From assembly GCA_040269895.1 (NCBI GenBank), contig CP158568.1, positions 1,954,716-2,018,715 of the forward strand: a stretch of DNA of 64,000 nucleotides, given 5' to 3'. The stretch is from Ancalomicrobiaceae bacterium S20. GTDB taxonomy: Bacteria > Pseudomonadota > Alphaproteobacteria > Rhizobiales > Ancalomicrobiaceae. Under the pieces are notes generated by a model that worked only from the letters and a program-made list of their open reading frames with translations, was not told the origin of the DNA and made no database searches. This document shows positions 34,872-43,858 of the stretch, one piece after another. Positions within the stretch are counted from its first letter, which is position 1; every line of letters begins with the position of its first letter. Made by a program: the position numbers and the translations under genes.

Positions 34872-35411
34872 TCAGGGCGGAGTGGGATAAACGCCGTAGA
34901 GCGAGATGCAGTAGTTCATCACCAGCGACGGCATCATGTTGTTGTGCGGGACGTTGCCGCCCGACATCCAAACGGTCTGCTGGGCGAGGATGCGCGGCAG
35001 CGCGCCGGTCGCGTTCGGCGCGTAGGCGGTAACACCGCCGGCCGTCGTCGCGAAGCCGACGTCCGATCCGGGCGTCGGACTGGGACCGCTCGGCGGGTTC
35101 GCCGTCGATGCCGCCACCGCGTGACCGTGGCTCGGCAGATTGGAGATGAGCAGCGTCACGTCCTCCGTGCCGGACTCCTCGCCGAGCACGAACATCGGAC
35201 GTCCGGGCTGCTGGCCCTGGTGCAGCGGCACGCGGCCGCGCAGGTCCGGCAAAGCGAACGTCACCTGACCGTCGCCGCCATAGGTCGTGCCGATCAGGGC
35301 GAAGAGGGTATCATACTGCGCGATCGGCAGCAGGCTGCCGTCGCACAGATGCCAGCCGGTCGGCACGCGCGGAAATGCGAAGAGCAAAATCTGCCCGACA
35401 TAAGTTTCCAT
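34872..35411 (-). CDS. Phage tail collar domain protein 2
   Basis: A 179-residue paralogue: METYVGQILLFAFPRVPTGWHLCDGSLLPIAQYDTLFALIGTTYGGDGQVTFALPDLRGRVPLHQGQ (residues 1-67), the histidine motif SNLPSHGHAV, a Pro/Gly/Ser-rich variable part, and the end NVPHNNMMPSLVMNYCISLYGVYPTPP. ATG 35411 follows GGGAGAG; an adjacent upstream TTG is less likely. It is separated from collar gene 1 by 132 bp with no gene in between. Confidence 0.9.
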   Translation of the reverse strand: METYVGQILLFAFPRVPTGWHLCDGSLLPIAQYDTLFALIGTTYGGDGQVTFALPDLRGRVPLHQGQQPGRPMFVLGEESGTEDVTLLISNLPSHGHAVAASTANPPSGPSPTPGSDVGFATTAGGVTAYAPNATGALPRILAQQTVWMSGGNVPHNNMMPSLVMNYCISLYGVYPTPP

Positions 35412-35437
35412 CAATCTCTCCCGAGGCTTCGACCGGT

Positions 35438-35953
35438 TCAGCTGCGTGACGGGTAGATGCCCTGCAGCGCAATGATGAAGTTCAGCACCGTGAAGGGCTG
35501 CATATTGTTATGCGCCAGCCCGACGCCCATCGGGATTACGTTGACACTGTCGGCCAACGCGACCTCCGAGACCGGCGACCCGAAAATCGACTGCGTCGGC
35601 GAGTTCGGTGTCGCGAAGATCTTATCGGTCGGCACGACGGCGCGGCTGGCCGAACTCTGCGCGGTGGTCGCAACCAGATTGTGGGTGTGAGCGGGGATCT
35701 CGGCGGTGGTCAGCGTGACCGTGTCCGCGCCGTAGACGAGGCCGGGAAACGCCGCAGCGAGGCCCGCGGCGGCACGGCCACGGAGGTCCGGCAGCATGAA
35801 GGTGCGGACGCCGTCGCCACCGAAATAGGTTCCGATCAAAGAGAAAAGCGCCTGATTCTGCTGGATGAGCATGGTTTGCCCGTCGCACAAGGCCCACCCT
35901 TTCGGCGCATAGCCGAAGGCGACGGGCATGATCGTCCCGATGAACGGCTGCAA
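35438..35953 (-). CDS. Phage tail collar domain protein 3
   Basis: A 171-residue paralogue, first in the operon: MQPFIGTIMPVAFGYAPKGWALCDGQTMLIQQNQALFSLIGTYFGGDGVRTFMLPDLRGRAAAGLA, then AEIPAHTHNLVATT and AHNNMQPFTVLNFIIALQGIYPSRS. The start is TTG 35953, supported by GGGAGGGG with a 4-nt gap. It is only 26 bp upstream of collar gene 2. The three paralogues share both ends and differ in the middle. Divergent from the giant autotransporter. Confidence 0.9.
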   Translation of the reverse strand: MQPFIGTIMPVAFGYAPKGWALCDGQTMLIQQNQALFSLIGTYFGGDGVRTFMLPDLRGRAAAGLAAAFPGLVYGADTVTLTTAEIPAHTHNLVATTAQSSASRAVVPTDKIFATPNSPTQSIFGSPVSEVALADSVNVIPMGVGLAHNNMQPFTVLNFIIALQGIYPSRS

Positions 35954-36615
35954 GTTCCCCTCCCTGAAGGTTGCCGAACGTTATGTATGCAATCTAGACT
36001 TTAATTTCAACGTAACGCAAGCGGAGATTGGACTGGCGACCGACTTGGACAGGAGCGCCCCGATCGTGCCGCGCCTCTCCGCGAGGGTCGGTAGCCTGCG
36101 AACCATGAGGTCACCACCAGGCCCATCGCGACGTTCCGTCTTTCGACCGGCGCATACCCTGTCGTGATCGCGGCGCCATGGGCGACGGCCTGAAACCACG
36201 CTGGCCGCGCGGTGGGCCGAAACGCCCGAGTGCCCCTGAATGAGGTCGCGATTTGCAACGCCTCCGGGCAAGCGGAGCCCGGAAGCCTTGTTAAATCCGA
36301 CCGGCACAAGACGCGCCGATACCTTTGATTGTGCAACTTTTTGCCGGGCATGAGCCCCGTCCGCTCCGCGGAACACACAAAAACCGCACACCTCCCAATG
36401 CGCGTGTTTCTTGTATGCAACACCTATAAATCAATAATGTTTCATTCTAGATGTCAACCATTGATTTATGATTTTGTCCATTGCCGCCATACTGCGTCGT
36501 GATACAACCTAAGGAAATTGCATTTCGGGTTTATCACGCGAGTCAAATACACCTAAAGGTGCATCGCGTCGACCGTGCGAAGCGAGGATCAGGGGCGCTT
36601 CGCACCGGGGGGATC
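35954..36615. promoter_or_regulatory. 662-bp divergent intergenic region with shared repeats
   Basis: No convincing gene. It is AT-richer than its surroundings at both ends. It holds two direct copies of TGTATGCAA, at 35984-35992 near the collar operon start and at 36412-36420 before the autotransporter. It also holds a perfect 10-bp inverted repeat (36426-36435 with 36460-36469, ATAAATCAAT and complement, 24 bp apart). These are candidate regulator sites for both units. Frames crossing the middle (e.g. about 36007-36423 minus) have no family resemblance. Confidence 0.5.
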
Positions 36616-39600
36616 ATGGCGAACATGAGGATGCGTGGCTGGCGTGAGGCCGGAGCGGGCCTGATATGCAGCCTTCTGCTACTTTTTCGGGTGCAACCTA
36701 TTTTTCTCGCGGCGGCAACGCTCACGCTCGGCATGGCGGCCGGCACGGGCGAGGCCGGCGCCGTGGTCTGCTCGGCAACGCTCGATTTCTCCGGCAAGGC
36801 GCTCAACGACACGGTGCGGCTGGTCGTCGGCAACTGCGACGACAGCGGTAATTTCGCCGGCGTCAAGGATTGGGGCTTCTCGCAAGTCCAGGGCGTCGAC
36901 CTCAACCAGCAATATCCGGTCAGCGGCACCGGCGGTACGACCAACACCACCGTCACCAACATGTCGGGGAACTCGACCGCCGCGAAGTTCACCATCGCGC
37001 CGCAGTATTCCGGGTCGAGCACGCTTCCGACCTACTACGACTTCACGATCACGGCGCTCGGAAACGCGACTTCGGACAGCTTGACCTTCTATGCGCCCCA
37101 GGCCGGATGGGACACGACGCCGGAGTTCGCCTCCAACAACACCGTCTATGCCTCGCGCACCTTTACGATCTCGCTGACCAATCTGCCGCTGGCGCTGGCG
37201 ACGACCTCGACCTCGGTCTCGTCGAACAACAATCCGTCGACCTACGGTCAGTCCGTCACCTTCACGGCGACGGTCTCCGGCGGTTCGTCGCCGACCGGCA
37301 CCGTCACCTTCAAGGACGGCGGCACCACGCTCGGCACCGGCACGCTCTCCGGCACCACCGCGACCTACACGACCTCGGCGTTGGGCGCCGGATCGCACTC
37401 GATCACCGCCGTCTACGGCGGCGACAGCAACAACGCGACCTCGACCTCGTCGGCCCTGACCCAGACCGTCAACCAGGCGACCACGACGACCGCCGTCACG
37501 TCGAACAACAATCCGTCGACCTACGGCCAGTCGGTCACCTTCACCGCGACCATCTCGGGCGGGTCGTCGCCCACCGGCACCGTGACCTTCAAGGACGGCG
37601 GCACCACGCTCGGCACCGGCACCGTCTCCGGCGGCACCGCGACCTACGCAACCTCGGCCTTGACGGCGGGGTCGCATTCGATCACCGCCGTCTATGGCGG
37701 CGATACCAACAACGCGACCTCGACCTCCTCGGCGCTGACCCAGACCGTCAACCAGACGACCACCACGACCGCTGTCTCATCGAGCGCGAATCCGTCGAGC
37801 TACGGGCAGTCGGTGACCTTCACCGCGACGGTCTCGGGTGGCTCGTCGCCGTCCGGCACCGTCACCTTCAAGGACGGCGGCACCACGCTCGGCACCGGGA
37901 CCGTCTCGGGTGGCACGGCGACCTACGCGACATCGGCGCTCACCGTCGGCTCGCATTCGATCACGGCCGTCTACGGCGGCGATACCAACAATGCGACCTC
38001 GACCTCCTCGGCCCTGACCCAGACCGTCAATCAGGCGGCGACCACGACCTCGGTCGCGTCGAGCGCCAATCCGTCGACCATCGGCCAGTCGGTGACCTTC
38101 ACCGCGACGGTCTCCGGCGGCTCGTCGCCATCGGGAACCGTCACTTTCAAGGACGGTGGCACCACGCTCGGCACCGGCACGCTCTCGGGCGGTTCGGCGA
38201 CCTTCGCGACGGCGGCGCTCGCGGTCGGGTCGCATTCGATCACGGCCGTCTACGAGGGCGACACCAACAACGCGACCTCGACCTCGTCGGCGCTGACCCA
38301 GACGGTGAACCAGGCGACGACCACGACGTCGGTGTCATCGGGCACCAATCCATCGACCATCGGTCAGTCGGTGACATTCACGGCGACCGTCTCGGGCGGT
38401 TCGTCGCCGACCGGCACCATCACCTTCAAGGACGGCGGCACCACGCTCGGCACCGGCACGCTCTCGAGCGGTTCGGCGACCTTCTCGACGTCGTCGCTCG
38501 CGGTCGGGTCGCACTCGATCACCGCCGTCTATGCCGGCGACACCAACAACGCGACCTCGACCTCCTCGGCGCTGACCCAGACCGTCAATCAGGCGACGAC
38601 CACGACCTCGGTCGCGTCGAGCGCCAACCCCTCGACCTACGGCCAGTCGGTGACCTTCACCGCGACGGTCTCCGGCGGCGTCTCGGCCTCGGGCACGGTC
38701 ACGTTCAAGGACGGCGGCACCACGCTCGGCACCGGCACGCTCTCCGGCACCACCGCGACCTACACGACCTCGGCCCTGACGGCGGGATCGCATTCGATCA
38801 CCGCCGTCTACGGCGGCGACACCGACAACGCGACCTCGACCTCCTCGGCGTTGACGCAGACCGTCAATCAGGCGACGACGACGACTGCGGTGACGTCGAG
38901 TGCCAATCCGTCCAGCTTCGGCCAGTCGGTCACCTTCACGGCCACCATCTCCGGAGGCTCGTCGCCGTCCGGCACCGTGACCTTCAAGGACGGCGGCACC
39001 ACGCTCGGCACCGGCACGGTCTCGGGCGGTTCGGCGACCTTCGCGACGGCGGCGCTCGCGGTCGGATCGCATTCGATCACCGCCGTCTACGGCGGTGACA
39101 CCAACAACGCCACCTCGACCTCTTCGGCACTGACCCAGACGGTGAACCAGGCGGCGACCACGACGGCGGTGTCATCGGGCACCAACCCATCGACCATCGG
39201 CCAGTCGGTGACCTTCACCGCGACGGTCTCCGGCGGCTCGTCGCCGTCCGGCACGGTCACGTTCAAGGACGGCGGCACCACGCTCGGCACCGGCACGCTC
39301 GCGGGCGGCTCGGCGACCTTCTCGACCTCGGCCCTGGCGGCCGGATCGCATTCGATCACGGCCGTCTATGGCGGCGACACCAACAACGCGACCTCGACCT
39401 CCTCGGCGCTGACGCAGTCGGTCAATGCGGCCGCCACGACCACCAGCGTGAGCTCGAGCGTCAATCCCTCGACCTTCGGCCAATCGGTGACCTTCACCGC
39501 GACGGTCTCCGGCGGCTCGTCGCCGACCGGCACCGTCACCTTCAAGGACGGCGGCACCACGCTCGGCACCGGCACGCTCTCGGGCGGTTCGGCGACCTTT

Positions 39601-42600
39601 TCGACCTCGGCCCTCAGTGGCGGCACGCATACGATCACCGCCGTCTACGGCGGCGACAGCAACAATGCGACCTCGACCTCTTCGGGCCTGACCCAGACGG
39701 TCAACACGCTGACCACGACCGTGAGCGTGAGCTCGAGCCTCAACCCGTCGAGCTTCGGCCAGTCGGTGACCTTCACCGCCACGATCTCCGGCGCCTCGTC
39801 ACCGACCGGCACCGTGACCTTCAAGGACGGCGGCACCACGCTCGGCACCGGCACGGTCTCGGGCGGCAGCGCCACCTTCGCGACCGCCGCGCTCTCGGTC
39901 GGCTCGCATTCGATCACCGCCGTCTACGGCGGCGACAGCAACAACGCCACCTCGACCTCCTCCGCCCTGACCCAGACGGTCAACACCGCCGCCACGACGA
40001 CCACCGTCGCCTCGAGCGTCAACCCCTCGGCCTTCGGGCAATCGGTGACCTTCACCGCGACGGTCTCGGGCGGGTCGCCGACCGGCACCGTCACGTTCAA
40101 GGACGGCGCGACCACGCTCGGCACCGGCACGATCTCGAGCGGCAGCGCCACCTTCTCGACCGCGGCGCTGACCATCGGATCGCACGCGATCACCGCCGTC
40201 TACGGCGGCGACAGCAACAACACGGCCTCGACCTCCTCCGCGCTGACCCAGACCGTCAGCACGCTGGCGACGACGACCAGCGTGACATCCGGCCTCAATC
40301 CCTCGACCGCCGGCCAGTCGGTGACCTTCACCGCGACGGTGTCGGGCGGCTCGTCGCCGACCGGCACCGTCACCTTCAAGGACGGCGGCACCACGCTCGG
40401 CGCCGGCACGTTGTCGGGCGGGTCGACGACCTTCTCGACGGCGGCGCTCACGACCGGGTCGCATGCGATCACCGCCGTCTATGGCGGTGACGCCACCAAC
40501 AGCGCCTCGACCTCGGCCGCGCTCACGCAGACCGTCAACGGCGCGGTCACGGCGACGCAGGCCGTGGCCTCGACGACGCTGACGGTCGGCCGGGCGGCGA
40601 GTGCCTTCACGCCGGTCACCGGCACGGGCGGGACCGCGCCGCTCAGCTATTCGGTCGCCCCCGCCCTGCCCGCCGGCCTCGGCTTCGCGGGCGGAAGCGG
40701 CCAGATCACGGGCACGCCGAGCGCGGCGCAGGTCGCGACCACCTATACGGTCACGGTTCGCGACACGAACAATGCGACCGCGACGGCGACCTTCACGCTG
40801 GCGGTGGTCAACGGGCCGACCGCCAGCACGGCCATCGCCACCAAAGTGCTGACCGCCGGCGCCGGACCAGTCGCGTTCACGCCGGTGACCGGTGCCGGGG
40901 GCGCGGGCAGCCTCGCCTATTCGATCACACCGGCGCTGCCGAGCGGCCTGTCGCTATCGTCGAGTTCCGGCACGATCTCCGGTACGCCGACGGCGACGCT
41001 GTCGGCGACGACCATGACTGTCACGGTCACGGATGCGAATGGCGCGACGGCGAGTGCCACCTTCTCGCTGACTGTCAACGCCGGCGTGGTCGCGACCCAG
41101 GCGATCGCGACAAAGGTTCTGACGGTCAATACGGCCGCAGCCACCTTCACGCCCGTGACCGGCTCGGGCGGCACGGCGCCGCTCACCTACGCGATCACGC
41201 CGGCGCTGCCGGCGGGGCTCGGCTTCGACACCACATCCGGCGCGATCTCCGGCACGGCGACCGCGACCCAGGCGACGGTCTCGCACACGGTCACGGTCAC
41301 CGATGCGAACGGCAATTCCGCCAACGCGTCGTTCTCGCTGACGGTCAATGGCGCGGTGACGGCGACGGTGGCGATCGCCGACAAGCTCGCCTCGATCGGC
41401 CAGGCCCAGGACTTCCAGCCGATCACCTTCTCCGGCGGCACGACGCCGTACACGATCGCGGTCGCGCCGGCGCTGCCGGCCGGCCTGTCGCTCGCGGCCG
41501 CGACCGGACGCATCACGGGAACGCCGACCGCGACCTCGGCGGCGACCAGCTACACGCTGACCGCGACCGATGCCAATGGGGCGGCCGCGGCGGCCGCGTT
41601 CCGGCTGACCGTCGTCGCGGTCACCGCCACCGACGACGAGGCGACGACCACCCAGCACACGCCGGTGACCATCGCGGTCACCGCGAACGACAGCGGCGGA
41701 CCGTTCAGCGCCGTCGCGGTGGCAAGCGCGCCGAGCCGCGGCACGGCCGTGGTCCGCAACCTCGACGTCGTCTACACACCGGACGAAACGTTTCAGGGCG
41801 TCGACAGCTTCACCTATACGGTGAGCAAGGGTGGCTCCACTTCGGCGCCGGCGACGGTCAGGATCCGCGTCGAGCCGCGCCCGGATCCCTCGAAGGATCC
41901 GAACGTGGTCGGACTGGTCACGGCGCAGATGGAGACCGCGCAGCGCTTCGCCGAGACCCAGATCAGCAATTTCGAGCACCGGCTCGAGACGCTGCATGGC
42001 GACGGCTACGGCGTCGACAATTTCGCCGTGGCGCTGCTGCCGGCCGACACGACCAATCCGGCCGATCGGCCGCAGGCCGGCGGTCCGATGGCCTGGGCGC
42101 CGGATTATTCGCCGGCGACCGACAGCGTGAAGGCGCGGTCGGCCGCGGCGCGCTCGGCCGCCGACGGTCTCGCCGTCGGCCGCAAGAGCGACCGCGATGC
42201 CGCCTGGGTGCGCGGCCGGCGTGCCGATCAACCGGCGGCCGGACGGGCCAATGACGGCGCGGTCAACGCGATGGTCGACCGTGCCTTCTCGTTCTGGACC
42301 AGCGGCGCGATCACGGTCGGCACCTTGGCCGCGCGCAGCAGCACGTCCAATGCGAATTTCAGGACCTCGGGCATCAGCGCCGGCGTCGACTATCGCTGGA
42401 ACCAGTATCTCTCGACCGGCATCGGCATCGGCTACGGCTACGACAAGACCAGCATCGGCTCGGGAACCACGCGCACGTCGGGATCGAGCTACAGCGTCGT
42501 CGGCTACACCTCGATCCGGCCGGATCGCAACTGGTTCGTCGACGGTGTCCTCGGCCTGTCGCTGCTCGACTATGCCTCGACGCGTTCGATCTCCGGCACC

Positions 42601-43107
42601 GCCGACACCGCGACCGGCAACCGCTACGGCCGCCAGGTGTTCGGCTCGCTGACCTTCGGCTACGAGTTCCGTGGCAAGAGGTGGCTGCTGTCGCCCTACG
42701 GCCGGTTGAGCGGCGTCTCGACCGAGCTCGATCCGTTCACCGAGACCGGCGGCAATCTCGGCGCCCTGCATTACGGTCGGCAGAGCCTGACCACGGCGAC
42801 AGCCTCGGTCGGCCTGCGCGGCCGCTACACGTTCGAGGTCGACTGGGGGCTGGTGGCTCCGTTCTTCCGGACGGAATACCGCTACGGCATGCAGGGCGAC
42901 AGCAAGCTGGCGCTCAACTATGCCGACCTGCCGAACCTGTCCTATCTGGTCGACCTGCCCGGCCGCCATGCCTCGACCGTCATGATCGGGGTCGGCGTCG
43001 ACATGCTGATCGACGACATCAACCTCGGGCTCGAATATCTCTACACGCACTCGACCGACAGCAGCGAGAGCCAGGGGTTCAGGGCGCGGGTGATGAAGCG
43101 GCTCTGA
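36616..43107 (+). CDS. Giant Ig-like-repeat autotransporter adhesin candidate (2163 residues)
   Basis: A surface protein in five parts. Residues 1-48: long signal sequence (membrane core LICSLLLLFRVQPIFLAAATLTLGMA, cleavage near GEAGA). 49-195: unique beta-type domain with two Cys. 196-1310: twelve Ig-like group-3 repeats of 93 residues (one of 92). 1311-1670: four putative Ig domains (He_PIG pattern PALPAGL...ITGTP). 1671-1755: a Big_9/cadherin-like domain (DSFTYTVSKGG). After a linker, about 1860-2163 is an autotransporter beta-barrel (SAGVDYRWNQYLSTGIGIGYGYDKT; end ARVMKRL). ATG 36616 has a GGGGG ribosome site; the frame is open upstream to a TTG at 36481. Likely a type V secreted adhesin or fibre; ligand unknown. 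Confidence 0.92.
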   Translation: MANMRMRGWREAGAGLICSLLLLFRVQPIFLAAATLTLGMAAGTGEAGAVVCSATLDFSGKALNDTVRLVVGNCDDSGNFAGVKDWGFSQVQGVDLNQQYPVSGTGGTTNTTVTNMSGNSTAAKFTIAPQYSGSSTLPTYYDFTITALGNATSDSLTFYAPQAGWDTTPEFASNNTVYASRTFTISLTNLPLALATTSTSVSSNNNPSTYGQSVTFTATVSGGSSPTGTVTFKDGGTTLGTGTLSGTTATYTTSALGAGSHSITAVYGGDSNNATSTSSALTQTVNQATTTTAVTSNNNPSTYGQSVTFTATISGGSSPTGTVTFKDGGTTLGTGTVSGGTATYATSALTAGSHSITAVYGGDTNNATSTSSALTQTVNQTTTTTAVSSSANPSSYGQSVTFTATVSGGSSPSGTVTFKDGGTTLGTGTVSGGTATYATSALTVGSHSITAVYGGDTNNATSTSSALTQTVNQAATTTSVASSANPSTIGQSVTFTATVSGGSSPSGTVTFKDGGTTLGTGTLSGGSATFATAALAVGSHSITAVYEGDTNNATSTSSALTQTVNQATTTTSVSSGTNPSTIGQSVTFTATVSGGSSPTGTITFKDGGTTLGTGTLSSGSATFSTSSLAVGSHSITAVYAGDTNNATSTSSALTQTVNQATTTTSVASSANPSTYGQSVTFTATVSGGVSASGTVTFKDGGTTLGTGTLSGTTATYTTSALTAGSHSITAVYGGDTDNATSTSSALTQTVNQATTTTAVTSSANPSSFGQSVTFTATISGGSSPSGTVTFKDGGTTLGTGTVSGGSATFATAALAVGSHSITAVYGGDTNNATSTSSALTQTVNQAATTTAVSSGTNPSTIGQSVTFTATVSGGSSPSGTVTFKDGGTTLGTGTLAGGSATFSTSALAAGSHSITAVYGGDTNNATSTSSALTQSVNAAATTTSVSSSVNPSTFGQSVTFTATVSGGSSPTGTVTFKDGGTTLGTGTLSGGSATFSTSALSGGTHTITAVYGGDSNNATSTSSGLTQTVNTLTTTVSVSSSLNPSSFGQSVTFTATISGASSPTGTVTFKDGGTTLGTGTVSGGSATFATAALSVGSHSITAVYGGDSNNATSTSSALTQTVNTAATTTTVASSVNPSAFGQSVTFTATVSGGSPTGTVTFKDGATTLGTGTISSGSATFSTAALTIGSHAITAVYGGDSNNTASTSSALTQTVSTLATTTSVTSGLNPSTAGQSVTFTATVSGGSSPTGTVTFKDGGTTLGAGTLSGGSTTFSTAALTTGSHAITAVYGGDATNSASTSAALTQTVNGAVTATQAVASTTLTVGRAASAFTPVTGTGGTAPLSYSVAPALPAGLGFAGGSGQITGTPSAAQVATTYTVTVRDTNNATATATFTLAVVNGPTASTAIATKVLTAGAGPVAFTPVTGAGGAGSLAYSITPALPSGLSLSSSSGTISGTPTATLSATTMTVTVTDANGATASATFSLTVNAGVVATQAIATKVLTVNTAAATFTPVTGSGGTAPLTYAITPALPAGLGFDTTSGAISGTATATQATVSHTVTVTDANGNSANASFSLTVNGAVTATVAIADKLASIGQAQDFQPITFSGGTTPYTIAVAPALPAGLSLAAATGRITGTPTATSAATSYTLTATDANGAAAAAAFRLTVVAVTATDDEATTTQHTPVTIAVTANDSGGPFSAVAVASAPSRGTAVVRNLDVVYTPDETFQGVDSFTYTVSKGGSTSAPATVRIRVEPRPDPSKDPNVVGLVTAQMETAQRFAETQISNFEHRLETLHGDGYGVDNFAVALLPADTTNPADRPQAGGPMAWAPDYSPATDSVKARSAAARSAADGLAVGRKSDRDAAWVRGRRADQPAAGRANDGAVNAMVDRAFSFWTSGAITVGTLAARSSTSNANFRTSGISAGVDYRWNQYLSTGIGIGYGYDKTSIGSGTTRTSGSSYSVVGYTSIRPDRNWFVDGVLGLSLLDYASTRSISGTADTATGNRYGRQVFGSLTFGYEFRGKRWLLSPYGRLSGVSTELDPFTETGGNLGALHYGRQSLTTATASVGLRGRYTFEVDWGLVAPFFRTEYRYGMQGDSKLALNYADLPNLSYLVDLPGRHASTVMIGVGVDMLIDDINLGLEYLYTHSTDSSESQGFRARVMKRL
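37201..40545 (+). repeat. Twelve tandem 279-bp coding repeats
   Basis: Each unit encodes about 93 residues with the core GQSVTFTATVSGG, GTVTFKDGGTTLGTG, ITAVYGGD and LTQTVN. The period is exactly 279 bp (for example GGT/GGC of the GQSV codon at 37246 and 37525); one unit, near 40070, is one codon shorter. Nucleotide identity between units is high, so recombination could change the copy number, and short-read assembly could collapse it. The array leaves long open frames on the other strands; these are shadows. Confidence 0.95.
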
Positions 43108-43246
43108 GGGGCGAGCCCCCGGCGGCGCGTACGCGCGCCTCGCCGGACCGAGCGGCAGGACGGGATCGACGCGGAGCCGTGACAGGAGCCGCGTAGCTTC
43201 GGCGCAACTCCACCGGCTCAGCGCCGTGCGATCGGTCGAAGCCGGA

Positions 43247-43858
43247 TCAAACCCGTTCGAGCGGCCGATGCGGCCCCGCGGGCAAGGTCACGGTGATCGC
43301 GTCACCCGGGCGGATCGTGCCGCCCGCGACGACCACGCCCATGATGCCGGCCTTGCGGACGAGGCCGCCGCCCGCCAGGCGCTCGAGCACCCGGTCGAGC
43401 AGCCCGGACCGAAAGTCCTCGATCTGCTGGCACGGGTTGCGCAGCCCCGTGATTTCAACAAGGGCGCCGGAGGGGAATGCGAGCCGCGTCCCGACCGGCA
43501 AGCCGAGAAGATCGATGCCGCGCGTGGTGACATTCTCGCCGAGCCGGCCGGGCGCGAGATCGAAGCCCTCGCACGCCAGCGCATCGAGCATCTCGGCGGC
43601 GAAGAGATGCACCTGCCGGAGGTTAGGCTGGGTCGGGTCGACGCGGACCCGCGAGCGGTGCTTGACCGTCGCGCCGCAATGGGCGTCGCCCTCGACGCCG
43701 AGACCGGCGAGAAGCCGGATCTCGGCCGTGGTCGGCTTGGAGAAGCGATGACCGTCGTCGCGGGCGACCGCCACCACGGTTCCGACCGCCGACGGACCCG
43801 GAACGGCGGTATCGCCGAGCGCGCCGGGATCGATCGTGCCGGCTCCCGATCCGCTCAC
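43247..43858 (-). CDS. MOSC domain protein
   Basis: A 203-residue MOSC-type protein, related to the molybdenum-cofactor sulfurase C-terminal domain and YiiM. Motifs: GLGVEGDAHCGATVKHRSRV (residues about 52-71), PNLRQVHLFAAEMLDAL, GFDLAPGRLGENVTTRGIDLLGLPVGTRLAF and ITGLRNPCQQIEDFRSGLLDRV, with the conserved Cys of the NPC segment. Its GTG start overlaps the phnM stop (GTGA at 43858-43855), so it is translated as the last gene of the phn operon. A role in sulfur transfer to a metal site is the usual guess; a link to phosphonate use is not established. Confidence 0.88.
   Translation of the reverse strand: MSGSGAGTIDPGALGDTAVPGPSAVGTVVAVARDDGHRFSKPTTAEIRLLAGLGVEGDAHCGATVKHRSRVRVDPTQPNLRQVHLFAAEMLDALACEGFDLAPGRLGENVTTRGIDLLGLPVGTRLAFPSGALVEITGLRNPCQQIEDFRSGLLDRVLERLAGGGLVRKAGIMGVVVAGGTIRPGDAITVTLPAGPHRPLERV

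Noticed and set aside
33553-35953. Prophage remnant
   Set aside because: Tail-collar domains suggest phage, but there are no other phage genes, no integrase or attachment repeats, and triple MdpB-like collar genes are known as free-standing chromosomal sets.
35981-36423. Minus-strand frames in the collar/autotransporter gap
   Set aside because: No conserved motif, poor start signals and a composition that does not look like the surrounding genes.
36679-40472. Many long open frames antisense to and out of frame with the Ig-repeat array
   Set aside because: They repeat with the 279-bp period, are made of low-complexity Arg/Gly/Asp-rich or Val/Pro-rich sequence and are shadows of the real frame in GC-rich DNA.
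37201-40545. CRISPR array
   Set aside because: The repeats are 279 bp, contiguous, in frame and protein-coding, with no unique spacers.
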